Origin: Bradysia coprophila
Lineage: Eukaryota; Arthropoda; Insecta; Diptera; Sciaridae
Reading direction: 5' to 3'
NCBI RefSeq assembly: GCF_014529535.1
Contig: NW_023503493.1
Location: 22,290,001 to 22,354,000 of the forward strand
DNA length: 64,000 nucleotides
Below, piece by piece: positions 34,366 through 48,100 of the stretch (its first letter is position 1; each line of letters begins with the position of its first letter). A model generated the notes under the pieces. It made no database searches and had not been told where the DNA came from. It saw only the letters and a program-made list of their open reading frames with translations. The translations under genes and the position numbers were made by a program.

Positions 34366-35985
34366 CTGTTAGCAAAAATTGATTTCGTCGCAGATAGTTA
34401 GATTTATTTTAAAATTCAACGATTTCATTCATCATTAAAGTTACAAGGTCGCACTGGTTGCTTGACAGCCAATGTGGCTATCGCTAAATCCACAGCGAAA
34501 ATATTTTTGCTGGTCCGGGTAACATGTAAAAAGGCAAGAGGCCCATCCGGCTCGTCCGACCAGTAGTCAATTCGGGTCTGCACTTTAAAAACTAATGTAT
34601 GAGTCGAATGAAAGCAACGCATCGTCGTTGCTGATGCTAAAATATTGAGAAATAGTTAGCTTAATTTTCGGATTTCATTTGCATTTATACTACGTTTAAT
34701 ATAAACTTAAAATTACAAAATTAAAATTAAGTAAAAATGCTTTTTCTATCATTTCCACTTAATTTTAATTTTGTTTTTGTACTGCAGGGAACATGATTTT
34801 CTACATAGAAGAATTAGAAGTTTTGCTGAACACTCATAGTAGTTAGATGCATTAAACAACTCGAAATTGTTAGGTTCATAAAGATTTGGAATGTAGACAT
34901 AAAAACGTAAACGTAGATTCAGTGATAATTGTACATTAGAATGTCACTCTTAAAAAGGAACCTTTCTACATTGAACAGGAAGGTAACATTTACCTGGTCA
35001 GTGGTGACTAACAAAGAAATATTTTGGATTTTGTTTTACAAATTCTTGTAAACTTCACCGATTTCTCTTTCTTCTACTATCCGTGCGAGCGGTAAAAAAC
35101 CGGACGATATTTTTTCCTTGGATATAAAATGGGTCATGTTTTAGTAATTCGTTTTCATGTGAATTTGATTAAATTGCTTGACAGGACGTTGTTTTACTAT
35201 CAAAACTGACTTTCTGCCACTCGTAAGTTTTTGATAAATCTTGAACTCAACGACCTTCAAAAAAAAAACGTTGATGGATTGGTTTGTAATAATTTGTAAA
35301 CGAGTTGAATATACAAAAGAGCGGAATCAGATTTCTGTTGGATACACGGAATCCATAATTAGTAGCCAGCAAAATTTGATGATTAATTTACATCGAGCTA
35401 CTAGTACCAACAACATCATATCAGTCGAATGTAAAATGTAATACTTAGAAATGCTTTATCACAGCGCACATTGAGACTTGGGCACTACGTAACTTGAAAC
35501 GTAATTCTACGATTTAATTTCTAACCTTCAGACATTGGCTTATCAATTCCATTACGTCACATCCAATAAACTTAGATCTTGCTCTATGCAAAATAGTTTT
35601 GTGCTATGTGCGTGTATATATGCGAAAGTAAAATGTATACCTCCAGTCGTCCCAGTCATAAATTTAATTTTAAATTTGTTATCAGTTCATAGAACGAAAC
35701 CAAAACAAAAACGCACTTGACTTAATTTCAAGAAACCGTAATAATGTTTCAAGGAATGCAAAAATGAAAAAAATAAATTTGCGATAGAGAAAATATTGTG
35801 TGGGAAGGACCTAATTCGTCTCCGGCGCACTTAAAAATGGTTAAAATGGGTATTATGTAGCATGTTACAAAAATGATAAGGAAAAAAATCGGTTTGTTAA
35901 TGAATACTTTATCTCGAGAGGTTTTTTTTTTCAATGCTCCTTTCCTTTTTCTGTGATTACGATAAATTCTGCACACAGTTTTAGG

Positions 35986-36023
35986 TATAAATATAAGAGC
36001 CATTCGGTTGGTCAAGATCAGTT
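35986..36023 (+). promoter_or_regulatory. Hml: Core promoter of hemolectin
   Basis: TATAAATATAAG at 35986-35997 is followed by the arthropod initiator TCAGTT (36018-36023). The predicted +1 A at 36020 is about 34 bp from the first T of the TATA box, which fits Pol II spacing. The ATG is 144 bp downstream. No DPE match was seen. Confidence 0.6.
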
Positions 36024-36163
36024 TAGTGTAATACGTCGAGGAATCTCTATTTTCGAGTTGCTAAATCGTTTGCTGAAAAAAATAAAATAAAATAGAACAA
36101 AATGGACTTGTGTTGATCTTAAGAAATTTCAGTGTTTGAACTAATTTGTTATTTCATTGTAAC

Positions 36164-39100
36164 ATGTTCAACCCTATTTCAGTTGCATTCTGGTGTACAT
36201 TAGGAGTGTTACTAATTAAAAGCTCAAGTGCTGATTATGGTTATGGTTACGGAAGGTTGGTTTAAGACTCAATTTAATTTTTGATATCATGTATTGAGGA
36301 GTGTAAAACAATCGAATGGATTGCTTCGCAGTGAAAAAAATCAGCATTGGATGTAGCATACGAACAAGGGATATACGAACCGACGAAAATACGTTTGCTT
36401 AATAGATTTTTACCACTGTTTAAGGTTTTTTTTAGTATAACAACTGTACAGTGAGGTGTTTATCAACTGCAGTTCGTTCTCTTACCATCGTAAATCTCTA
36501 ACAAAAACTTTCCACTTTTCTTCAGGGCGTATGAAGGCAGTATATGCTTGCCGGAAGTTTGTAACATAGTCTAGACCCCTTGTTTAATTCAATTATTGAG
36601 ACCCTTGTCGACGAATAAATGGTCAAAGTTACGGTTTTTCATCAACAAGTGTTTCACAAAATTATTTTAACAAGTGGTTTAGACTACGTAACAAATTTTC
36701 GGCAAGCCCTTATACGCCCTAAAGAATAGCGAATAAATGTCGTTGGAAGTATCCAATGGATTTACGAGGGCAAAAGCACCAACTGAAACTGAGTAACGCC
36801 CTAGTGTACAGTGTGTTGTGTCTTCATGACGATCGTGTTTATACTCCATATTAGAACCGATAGAGCTAACAAATAGCCTGCATGACGCAAGTTGTACGGT
36901 TTCGATGGACATTGATGTTACATGTTACATGTAATACGAAAGAAAAACTCTTTTATCATTGAATCCACGTTTAAAGTCTGTACAATTTTGTGTGGCCAGC
37001 AAGTGGTTTGGCTTTACCAGTAGAATTACATTGTGAATTTTTGCTGTCGTGTATCATTGCTATCATTGTAGGCATCATGGAAGTGAAATTATGTTTAGAC
37101 GAATAATATTTAACAAAAGCCAAACCAGTTATTGGTTGTTGTTGAGACCATCACATTTTTAACAACCTTCCTAACAGAAATACTGAAATTTGAATTCAAT
37201 ATGTGTGAGCCATGAAACGAAAAACAAAAAATCAGAAATTACATTGGGCTCATTGAGGAGTTGATTTATTGCAGAAAATTTGAATCGACATTTAGAAGGG
37301 TAACTCAGTGTACATCTAGGCGAGGGGCAAACCACTCAAAAGAGTTGCAAATGAGTTGCAAAGAGTTGCAAAGAGTTGCACGCGAAAAAAAGAGTTGCAT
37401 CGGAGTTGCACGCGAAAAAAAAAGAGTTGCACCGTAGTTGCACGCTCAAAATGAGTTGCAAAAGAGTTGCATTCGAGAAGAAAAAAAGAGTTGCACGCGG
37501 AAGAAATAAATAATAAATGTTATTCAAACGATTACTTGAACTACAAATAGTGAACACTGTTCACTGAACTTTATTAAAGTGTTAAAAGAGCGATAAAAGA
37601 GAGAAAATAGAAAGTTATTCAACAAGTCTTGATATGTCAAAATTTGTATGTAAAAGTCCAGTTTACTAGGAATAAACCAGTTCTTTTAAGTAAGCTCGAT
37701 GAGGGCACACTATTTTCTACATTCTCTTTCACCACTGCAAAATTCTTTGATCAAATCAACGCACTTCAAGAAAAAGTGTTTCGAGTGACATCTGTCAGCC
37801 TGCCAAATTTTTTTACAGTGCCAAAATTTATATGATACACTGTCGACTTTAAGTGCTCTATTGAGAGTATTGCTCATGCTTGAAGTGCCTTGAATATATG
37901 CCCGTTTTTGACAAAAATAGAACAATCAAGATGAGATAAATTGAATTTGAATGCCCGCCCATTGATTTTGCATTCCACATCGTTGAAATCAATGGGATTT
38001 GCCGATAATTTACCGATAATCGTTGTAAATTTTACCCTTATCGGTTGCAAAGAGTTGTACGTGAAAAAAAAGAGTTGCATCGGAGTTGCACGTGAAAAAG
38101 AAGAGTTGCAAATGAGTTGCAAATCGAGTTGCCCCTCGCATCTAGGAAACATTGTAAAGATTTAGAGATGATGAATTTAATTTTTCGTGATATCTGTTTG
38201 TTTGTAAAGATCGTTTTTTCACGGGTTGAGTACTTACTTTTCACTTATTAAAAAGAGGAAAAAGGATTTAGTTGAATGTGCACTTAGATTTTCCTTAAAT
38301 TGTAAAAATATCGGGCTTTCAACAAAAATGTTGTGTAAACTTAACAAATTCAAAGTTCGTTTTAAAAGCTTGTTAATTCAAAACTTCATTCAGTGTAAAA
38401 ATATCTTTCTTCATATATTTCTGACTATTATACCAATTTTTACATTTTGTCTCACTTAAAACATTTGAATTCGGAAGGATACTTTGGACACAACTGGCCA
38501 AAGAAATTCGTTGAATTAGGAAATTCGTTGAGCGGCGATCTCCCGTCGTTTGGATTAATATCTCGCCAATTTGGTTAATTTAATTGATCGAATCGCTTGA
38601 CCATGGTCCAAAAGATTCCACTGCAATATACAGGGATTGATCATACCTGTACCTTTGCCTATAACCATCCCGAATATTTATCTCAAACTGCAATAAAACT
38701 GGAATGAACGAATAGAAGTTACATAAAGTATGCCTACAATGCCGTTCGGGTCATATATGTAATATATGTATAGCTTATCATTTTATTGACGAAACACGTT
38801 TTACATAAAGCTCTTTCTTTATCAGTTCATTCGTTCGGTCGAGGAATTCAATTTTTTGTTTGTCTATATAAAAACGTCACAAACTGCTATTGTACGTATG
38901 GCTCGTTGGTCTAGGGGTATGATTCTCGCTTCGGGTGCGAGAGGTCCCGGGTTCAATTCCCGGACGAGCCCGTGTTAAATTTTTTTTATAGAAAAGAGTT
39001 TTCGTATTCTTGCTTATATTAAAGTGTGTCATTAGATTAACGTCACAAGGACCAAAAAGTTGAAAATTCGAGTTTTAGTGTGAATTTTGTTGATCCGAGG

Positions 39101-42100
39101 CGAAGCAGAGGTATCCACACGAAAACGAGACCTAACATATTTCGTCCGAGTTACGTACTAGTTATTTAGATGGAATGAACGGTTTTCGGTGCAGAAGCAT
39201 GTAAACATAATTTGTCAATTTATGAAGAAATTTACTCTAGCGCCTTCTCGAAATGGTCATTTACGTATTTACGTATATGTGTTTTTGACGATTGATTTTA
39301 GGCAATTTCGCGAGTATCAGTTCAATTTCCAGGAAATTTACATAGGTGAAAAGGGAATGTCGTCCAAATATTTCGACAATGTGATCTGACGATTCTACTC
39401 GCAGCGTTCTCTTCGAGGCTCTCTCTAAATTCGTTTCTTTTTATTCATGTCATTTAGTCATCCAGATGATGGCGGCCAGCAAGTACAATCTAACGATTGG
39501 GTATGGGGCAGTGATGACATGCATGCAGAACCTAAAGAATTCAAGTCACTGCACGAATTAAGTTATGGACCTGAACAATACTACACCGATGACAAACCAT
39601 GTACCCAGCGTCCAAAGCAGCCAATGAATGCGAATCTAAAGTGTACGCTAAAGACGAATTCTTGCAAGGCTACGTGTTTGCAGGACTACGAGTTTCCAAA
39701 TGGTGACACTAGCATGCATATTACTTGCGAGGATGGCGTATGGAGTGAAATACCGTCATGTGAACGTACGTTTGACATAAGAAGTACACGGTTGAGTCGA
39801 TTTAAAAAACAATTTACTTCATTCTTAATATAGCGATATGTTTGCCACCATGCCAAAACAATGGAATATGTTTGCAGCCCGGCGAGTGCGCATGTCCAGA
39901 GAATTTTGTGGGAACTTATTGTGAACAGGAGAAAAAGCTATGTCTTTCACCACCAGCATTGGTAAGTCAAAGTGATCCTTTCTCTCTACTCGTTGTTATT
40001 CTACTGATGCTGTCAATGTAATTGTAGCCGAGAAACTCCAAGCGGAGCTGTAATTCGAAAACTTGCACAATAACCTGTGCCACCGGATATCGTTTCCCGG
40101 ATGGAACGTCTGTGACAAATATGGTATGCAGCGAAGGCCGTTGGGTTCCAACTAGAAAGGAACTAGCGGCTATTCCAGATTGTCAAGGTAAATAAATGCA
40201 GTTTGGCAGATGGGTATTACAACGATGAATTTTATCTTTAGCTGTGTGCACTCCTCCATGTGAAAACGGTGGGCATTGCCTTTCCCATAACACTTGCCAA
40301 TGTTCCCCATTGTTTCGTGGTCCCAGCTGTCAATACAGTGTCGAAGTTTGTTCACCGAAGCGGTTGCAATTTAACGGAGCGTACAATTGTTCCGGCGACA
40401 ACAATCACATAGCTTGCGTGTTGTCTTGTCCGCAAGGTGTTGAATTTGAGTATCCACCGCAGTCGAAATACATTTGCCTGTACGAGAAAGGGCATTTCGA
40501 ACCGTCAACCGTACCAAAATGCAAATTCAGTAAGGAAATCTGTGAATTCCACAATTGCTTTGTTGCATCAGTACCACAGAGTTCGTTTGTTTCAGGTGAT
40601 GATATGGAAATTATCGATCTGGGTGGAACGTCGAAAACGTTTTACTCAGCCCAAGATCAATCTATGATGTCTGGCCACAGCAGCAAGAGGAAAAAGGTCA
40701 AGAAAATCATTAGACATGAAGCTGAGGAAGAGGAAGAAGACGAGGGCGAAAGTTACGAGAAAATCATTACTCAGACTAAAATTAAAATCAAGAAGGGTAA
40801 AAAAGGGAAGAGTAAAGGGAAGGGGAAGGCATACTACGAGGAAGAGGAAGAGTACGAAGATGAATTCGAAAATATGGAAATACCGGGCATCTATTCGTTG
40901 TACTTGACCAGCGATGTGAACTATAAAATTCGAACACCGAAACCAGCCATTTGTATGACGTGGAACGGAAATAAAGTCAAAACTTTCGATGGACTGATGT
41001 ATGACTCAAACCTGTACTGTTCACACATATTGGTTCAGGACTACGTGGATGGGAGTTTCAGCGTCATTTTACGTTCGTGTCCATTCGAAGCAGAAGTTTC
41101 GTGTTCAAATGCTTTGGAGATATTTTTGCAGGACCTGAGATACACGTTCGACAATGACGGTAGGATTTTTTTCAACTCAGCACCATATGAAAGCTAAAAT
41201 GTTTTGTCCCGAAATGATTTCCAGATGGAGACATAAGACTCTTTACCACCAAGAAACAACTTCCGATTCCATCGCAGCTGTCTGGTATGCGAGTGACTTT
41301 GATTGGTCACAAATTGAATATAATTTTGGAAACGGTTGGTGTGACGGTTCATTGGGATGGTCATAAAATGGTATCGATTGAAGCTACAGCCGGTAGTTTC
41401 AACCGCACTGCTGGTTTGTGTGGAACGATGGATCAAAGCGGAGAAAATGATTTTATGTCCAAAGATGGAACAGTGCATAAAGTAAGTCTCTGTTCGGATT
41501 ATGGTTTGCAAATACGTTTTCGAATAATCGCATCCCACTTTAGACACCTGCAACATTCGTCGACTCATGGCGAGCGGCTACATTAGATATCGATCCAGAT
41601 AAATGTGCAATGTCAGGCAATATCATGAATTTAGAGTGTCCAGAAGATGTCCTCCAGGAAGCTATTTCTGTATGCAAGCGACTGGTCAACAGTCCGAAGT
41701 TCTCCAATTGTTTAAAGGTAAAAAAACTGTTTTTTTCCTCTCTCAAAGATTTCTAACAAAAATAAATTTTTGTTTTAGGAATGCGACAAGGAGTCACTGT
41801 TGAAGACATGTACATCGGATTACTGCTATTGCAGCGATAAAGCAAATCCGGCAAAATGTGCTTGTGATGGAATATCAGTTTTGGCGAAAGATTGTCAATT
41901 CCGAGGTGTAATGCTGGATCACGGTTGGAGGGACATGGAAATTTGTCGTAAGTTGAATAGACGCAGTACGATTCGCCGATCTTGCCTAATAATTTACATG
42001 CTCCGCAGCGATATCGTGCAAGGGAGGTCGTATCTACAAACCATGTGGACCTTCGTTCGAGCCGTATTGTGGCAGTACCGTTGAATCGTCGAACAAAACG

Positions 42101-45100
42101 TGTCACGAGGGATGCTTCTGTCCAGAAGGAATGATTCAAAACGAAGGGGAATGTATTCACATCGAATCGTGTCCGTGTCAACTTCGAGGCAAGACTTTTA
42201 AGCCTGGAAGTCAAATTTCGAAGGACTGCAATACTTGTACATGTGAAAAAGGCTCGTGGACTTGTTCAGATTTGACTTGTGGCAGTCGTTGTTCTGCAAT
42301 TGGCGATCCACATTACCTGACTTTCGATGGAAAACGGTTCGATTTTATGGGAAAATGCTCGTATTATCTCGTTAAGACGGATAACTTTTCAATCGAAGCG
42401 GAAAATGTAGCTTGTCCCGGAACTATTTCCGAAGAAATGTTTTTCGGTCCATCTGGTGTTGATCTGCCATCCTGTACGAAATCAGTAACTATCAATATTA
42501 TCAACGGAGATAAGATCAAGTCGGTCAAATTGAAGCAAGGCCGACAAATTCTCGTCGATGGCTTAGAAATCGAAATGCTGCCGATTAAGCTTCTAGAAGG
42601 TGTTTTGAAAGTGAGACAAGCCAGTTCGACAATGATTTTGGTTACGTTTTACGATGGACTGAAAGTTTGGTGGGATGGTACTTCGAGGGTTTATATAGAC
42701 GCACCGCCAGAGTATCGGGGAAAAACGAAAGGTCTTTGCGGCACATTTAGTTCGAATATTCAAGATGATTTCCTTACACCGGAAGGTGATATTGAATCGT
42801 CGGTAACATCGTTTGCAAATAAATGGAAAACGAAGGAGACGTGCCAGTATGTCTCGGATGGTTTTGTTCCTCATCCGTGTCATTTGAACATCGAAAATAA
42901 GGAAGTTGCAATAAAGACATGCGAATTGCTAAAAGAGGAAGTATTTGCTGAATGTCATTGGTCTGTAGACGTAAGTGTGCTTGTACTACTGTGCTGCTCG
43001 TAACTTTTAACTGAAATTTGAAAATTATTTCCTTTGAAACGAATAGGTTGAACCATTTTACGAAGATTGCTTATACGATGTTTGCGCTTGTAAGGGAGAC
43101 GTTTCTCATTGCGTTTGCCCAGTGTTCGCTGCTTACGCAAACGAATGCTCACGGCAGGGTGTAGTCGTTAATTGGAGACATTCGGTTCATCAGTGTGGTA
43201 CGAAGTGCTGCCCAATCTTAACATTCAGTCATTAAAATCCGAACTTTTTACTCTTAAAGCTGTTCAATGCCCGGCCGGACAGATTTTCGAAGAATGTGGT
43301 GATGAATGCTTCCGCACTTGCACCGACATTCAATTGGATGATAAGTGCACATCATCTTGTGTAGAGGGATGTCGGTGTCCTCCTGGCTTAAGTTTGAACG
43401 ATCAAAATGAATGCATTCCGACAAAAATGTGTCCTTGCATGTACAAGGGTATGATTTTCAATCCGGGCTACAAGGAAGTTCGTCCTGGTGCCAAATATTT
43501 GGAACTTTGGTAAGTAGAGCTGTGCCAAACTGATTAACTAATGGAACTGAACGATGAACAATTTTCGTTTCAAGTACATGCTCTGGCGGTAAATGGTCAT
43601 GCGATGAGGCTAATGATGACGATCGTATAGACTATCCACCAGCGGCTGATATGAGGGATCGTTGTTTGTCATCGAAAAATGAAGAGTTTACTACATGCGA
43701 GCCATCCGAACCGAAAACCTGCAAGAACATGCTATCATATTTTCCGTCAACCACGGCTGATTGTCGTCCTGGATGTGTTTGTAAAAGTGGCTATGTTCTG
43801 GACGTTGTTTTAAAGGAGTGTGTTCTACCTAAGGACTGTTCTTGCCATCATGGTCATAAAAGTTACAGCGATGGCCAATCAATTGTTAACGAATGCAATA
43901 CTTGCATGTGTAAAGGTGGTAGCTGGGAATGTACCACACTGGATTGTCCTGCTACTTGCACGACATGGGGAGACTCTCACTTTGAAACCTATGACGGCAA
44001 GGATTTCGATTTTCAAGGTACATTACAGTAATACGTTTCTTTTGACCGAAGAAACTGACTAAACATTTATTCTTCTCTAAGGTGCTTGTAGCTACGTTTT
44101 ATCCAAGGGAATGCTTAGTGGTGGCGAAGGCTTTTCGGTGACAATTCAAAATGTTTTGTGCGGTTCATTGGGTGTGACTTGCTCCAAATCAGTGACTGTG
44201 TCGCTTATTGGTCCACATGTCGAAACTATAACTTTAGTGTCTGACGAAGGTTCGTCGGCAACATTTCAAAATCACATCCATCATTCTCATTAACTGTTTA
44301 ATTGCAGACCTTAATGCCCAAGCAATTGCCAAATTAGATAAATTGTCGGTTCATCGCGGTGGAATATTCGTGGTGGTTGAAGCGCCTGGCTTAGGACTAC
44401 AGGTCAAATGGGATAGAGGAACGCGAGTTTACGTCAAATTGACTTCAATGTGGAACGGTAAGGTGCAAGGTCTTTGCGGTAATTTCAATGGCGACGCACA
44501 GGATGACCTGAAGACACCATCATCTGGAATCGAAACGAGTCCCGTCATATTTGGTGATTCATGGAAGTTGCAAGACTTTTGTGCGAGTAAGTTTCATTAT
44601 TTCGATGATTCAATCAACATATCTTTATACTCTCTGTGTCTGTCGAATCTAGAACCGACCGAACAAATCGATACGTGTGAAGAACATCCACAACGAAAGA
44701 CATGGGCCCAGAGGCAATGCGGAATTTTGAAGACTGATGTATTCAAATCGTGTCATTCGGAAGTTCCGGTTGACATGTACATGAAGAGATGTATCTATGA
44801 TTCTTGTGCGTGCGATCAGGGTGGCGATTGTGAGTGTTTGTGTACTGCCTTGGCTGCTTATGCAATGGCCTGTTCTATGAAAGGAATACCAATTAGGTGG
44901 CGAACTCCAGATTTGTGTCGTAAGTACATGGATCAGACTTTTAACTTCCTGGAAGCATAATTTTTCATTCGTCCACCTTCAGCTATGCAGTGTGACCCAC
45001 ATTGTTCTGAGTACAATGCATGTGTACCATCATGCCCCATTGAAACATGCGATAACATTCTCGACCAAGGAAAAGATCAACGAATGTGCAACGACGACAC

Positions 45101-48100
45101 ATGCGTTGAAGGTAATTGACTACAAATTAGTGGGATTCGTTTAAAGCAAACTTCATATTTCAAACAGGGTGTAAGATCAAACCATGCCCAGACGATCAGA
45201 TATACCTCAATAATACATTTACCGAATGTGTTCCGAAATCGATTTGCAAGCATATCTGCATGGAACGTGATGGAATTACGTACTACGAAGGTGACTTAAT
45301 GGATGGAGATGCGTGTTCCACTTGTCGTTGCAGTCGTAAGTGTCTAATATTTCGAAAATTCGGTACTACGAAACATTGATGAATTCTACTTTCCCTTACA
45401 GGCGGAAAAGTAATTTGTATTGGATCACCATGCGAAATTGAACATTCAACTGCAAAATCGTACCGCGATACGGAAGACATATGTAAGAGTGGTTGGAGTC
45501 CGTGGATAAATCAAGACAAAGGCGACTCCGGTGGACTGAAAACTAAATCGAAAAATAAGGGATTGAAAGTGGGCGATAACGAACCGTTGCCAACTTTGAT
45601 GGTGCTGAAAAATCTGGACGGTCCCGGTTCTTGCGGACTGGAATATATAAAACATATTGAATGCCGAACGGTTAACAGCCATTTGGACATTAAAACAACG
45701 GGCGAAGATGTTGAATGTGGCTTAGAAAAGGGCTTGCGATGCTTCGGATCGTGCAGCGACTACGAAATCCGAGTATTTTGTGCGTGTGAAGACGAAGTCG
45801 AAATATTTACACTTGCCACTCCCACGAAAATGAAGCCAACCCCAAGCAAAATAATGGAATATCCGACTACTGTTGTTGTCCCAATACCGTCGAAATCATT
45901 GGTCAACACGAAATGCGATCCCGCAATACCACACATCGAATTCCCAGGCGATTGTTACAAATTCCTCCATTGTTCACCGATGCCAAATGGAAATTGGGAG
46001 TACGTGGAAAAGACCTGCGGTCCGACGATGATGTTCAATCCAGTTGCAATGGTCTGTGACTGGATCTACTCGGTGGTTGCAATGAAACCGTGGTGTGGAG
46101 AACCAGAACCAAGTAAATGTCCAGCTGGTGAAGAGTGGAGTGATTGTGCGGTACCATGCGGCAAGGCATGTCACTACTTTGCGAAGGACTTGGTCAGAAA
46201 AGGTTTGTGTACGCACGGTGCTAATGTCTGCGAAGAAGGATGTGTCGACTCATCTCGTACAATGTCGTGTCCACCTAGGCATTTGTGGCGAGATAATAAA
46301 TTATGCGTTGGATTGGCCGACTGTCCGTGTATGAGTAACGATGGAAGCTTAGTTATGGTAATGGCGCAAAATTAACTGTTTAGATTGTCAATTTACACAA
46401 TTTACCTTTTCTTAGCCGGGTGCTACTTACAAGGAATCAGAGTGTGAGGTTTGTCAATGCATTGATAGTTCCTACATTTGTGACACAACATTCTGCCAGA
46501 AGCAGAAGAATGATATGTATCATGTGGAAGACTTTGACGTTAAACCCACCGCGTGTGAGTGGTGCATTTTTCAATAATACTGGATGCCTGATGCTTAACC
46601 GATCTTTTTTTTATATCTACAGATCCTACAGAGGCGCCAATAATTATTCTCAGTACAGTAACACCGCCGTTACTCTGTAGCGAAGAAAAGTACGTATAAT
46701 CGTCGATACTTTCTGAACCTTAACTAACGATAAAATATTACAGGCTCGTAACAATGATTGAGGGAGATAATCCTTTACCCGACTCAGCATTTGGATGCAG
46801 CAGCTACTTGGGATCATCATTTAAACCTCAATATTCCAGATTGAATTCGAGACCAACTTCTGAATCAAGTAAGACTCCATCGAGATTTTTTTTTATCCCT
46901 GCAACCACAAATATTTCCCATTTCAGGCGGCAGTTGGTCACCAGAAATTAATGATCAAATGCAGTACTTGGAAATTGGATTTACCAAACCTGAACCGCTG
47001 TTCGGTGTCATCATACGGGGCAGTCCCATTTTCGATCAATATGTGACGAGCTTCAAAATTCTGCATTCCTTTGACGGTATTGCTTTCCACTATCTTGTCG
47101 ACGAGACAAAACATCCGCAAATCTTCAGTGGATGTATTGATTCTAAGGCGCCAGTGAAGTCGATGTTCAAAATTCCGATCGAGGCTAAAACGGTGCGCAT
47201 TTACCCACTGACGTGGCATGGATCTATTTCCATACGTGTCGAATTGCTTGGATGTTCTCGTGGAGAAAAGCCGAAAACTACTACCACAACACCAATCCCG
47301 ATCATAGTTCATGAAACAACTCACGTAGAATATGAAATTGTTCCACTGTGTGAGGATGCGATGGGCGTGGAAGATGGGTTAATGAAGCCGAGCCAAGTAC
47401 AAGCTAGCTCAACAAAAACATCGAAGACGTCGACGCCAATTTTGGACATGTTGAGATTGTCCTCGTCAAAGGGCTGGACACCAAACCTGAACACACCCAA
47501 CGAATTTGTTGTTTTCGACTTCCTACAACCATCACATCTTACTGGTATCAAGACTAAAGGTGGAGATTATGGCTGGGTGTCTGCGTTCACGATAAAATAT
47601 TCATCGGACGATTTTATATGGAACGAGATTCAGGATGTGAACGCGCAACCGAAAGTTTTTCTAGGAAACGTCGACTCCACCGCAGTCAAAACGAACTTCT
47701 TCCAATATCCAGTCAACGCTAGATATTTGAAAATAGTCCCGATCAAATGGCATGAAACAATCGAACTAAAGGCAGAGCCGTTGGGTTGCTTTAAACTTTA
47801 TCGTAAGTCAAGATTTTCTTAAGTTTGGTTCACTAATGTGACTGTTGGGCTTTTGTATTTCCACAGCCGATGAACTTGAACAATATGTGCGATACACGGC
47901 CAAGCCACCTGAACCAACTGAAATCGTATGCGACGTTTGTCCTGGTGTACTATACTCACCATTGCCAGTTGCTGGCACCTGCAGATGCTACGAACCTTTA
48001 GTCTGGAACGGGTATTCATGCGTCCCTAGAACTGAATGTCCTTGTTTAGTCGGTCATATTCAGTACGCCGTTGGAGCCGCTTACCATCTGGATGACTGTT

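Larger units (their letters stand above)
31977..35985. other. Intergenic, receptor locus to hemolectin
   Basis: No gene seen. It contains three hairpins, two dispersed repeats within a duplicated segment, one MITE inside an 83-bp direct duplication, and a GGT-rich stretch at 32925-32957. The minus-strand frame at 34425-34622 and the frames near 35241-36015 show no family resemblance. Confidence 0.4.
36256..39457. other. Intron 1 of hemolectin
   Basis: This 3.2-kb intron joins the signal-peptide exon (phase 2) to exon 2. It contains a GAGTTGCA-repeat transposon (37321-38138), a tRNA gene (38900-38971) and a repeat related to one at 4.2-4.6 kb. A possible alternative exon starting at 36526 is in phase but reaches a stop after about 16 codons. 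Confidence 0.7.

Noticed and set aside
34425-34622. 65-codon minus-strand frame
   Set aside because: No motif, no polyadenylation signal and no splice partner.
36526-36572. Possible second exon of hemolectin after an acceptor at 36525
   Set aside because: It is in phase with exon 1 but reaches a TAG after about 16 codons and has no usable donor. Exon 2 at 39458 fits the phase and leads into the Cys-rich modules.
37329-37500. GAGTTGCA cluster as a CRISPR-like array
   Set aside because: Spacers are short, AT-rich and repetitive, the host is a eukaryote, and the cluster lies inside an element with a target-site duplication.
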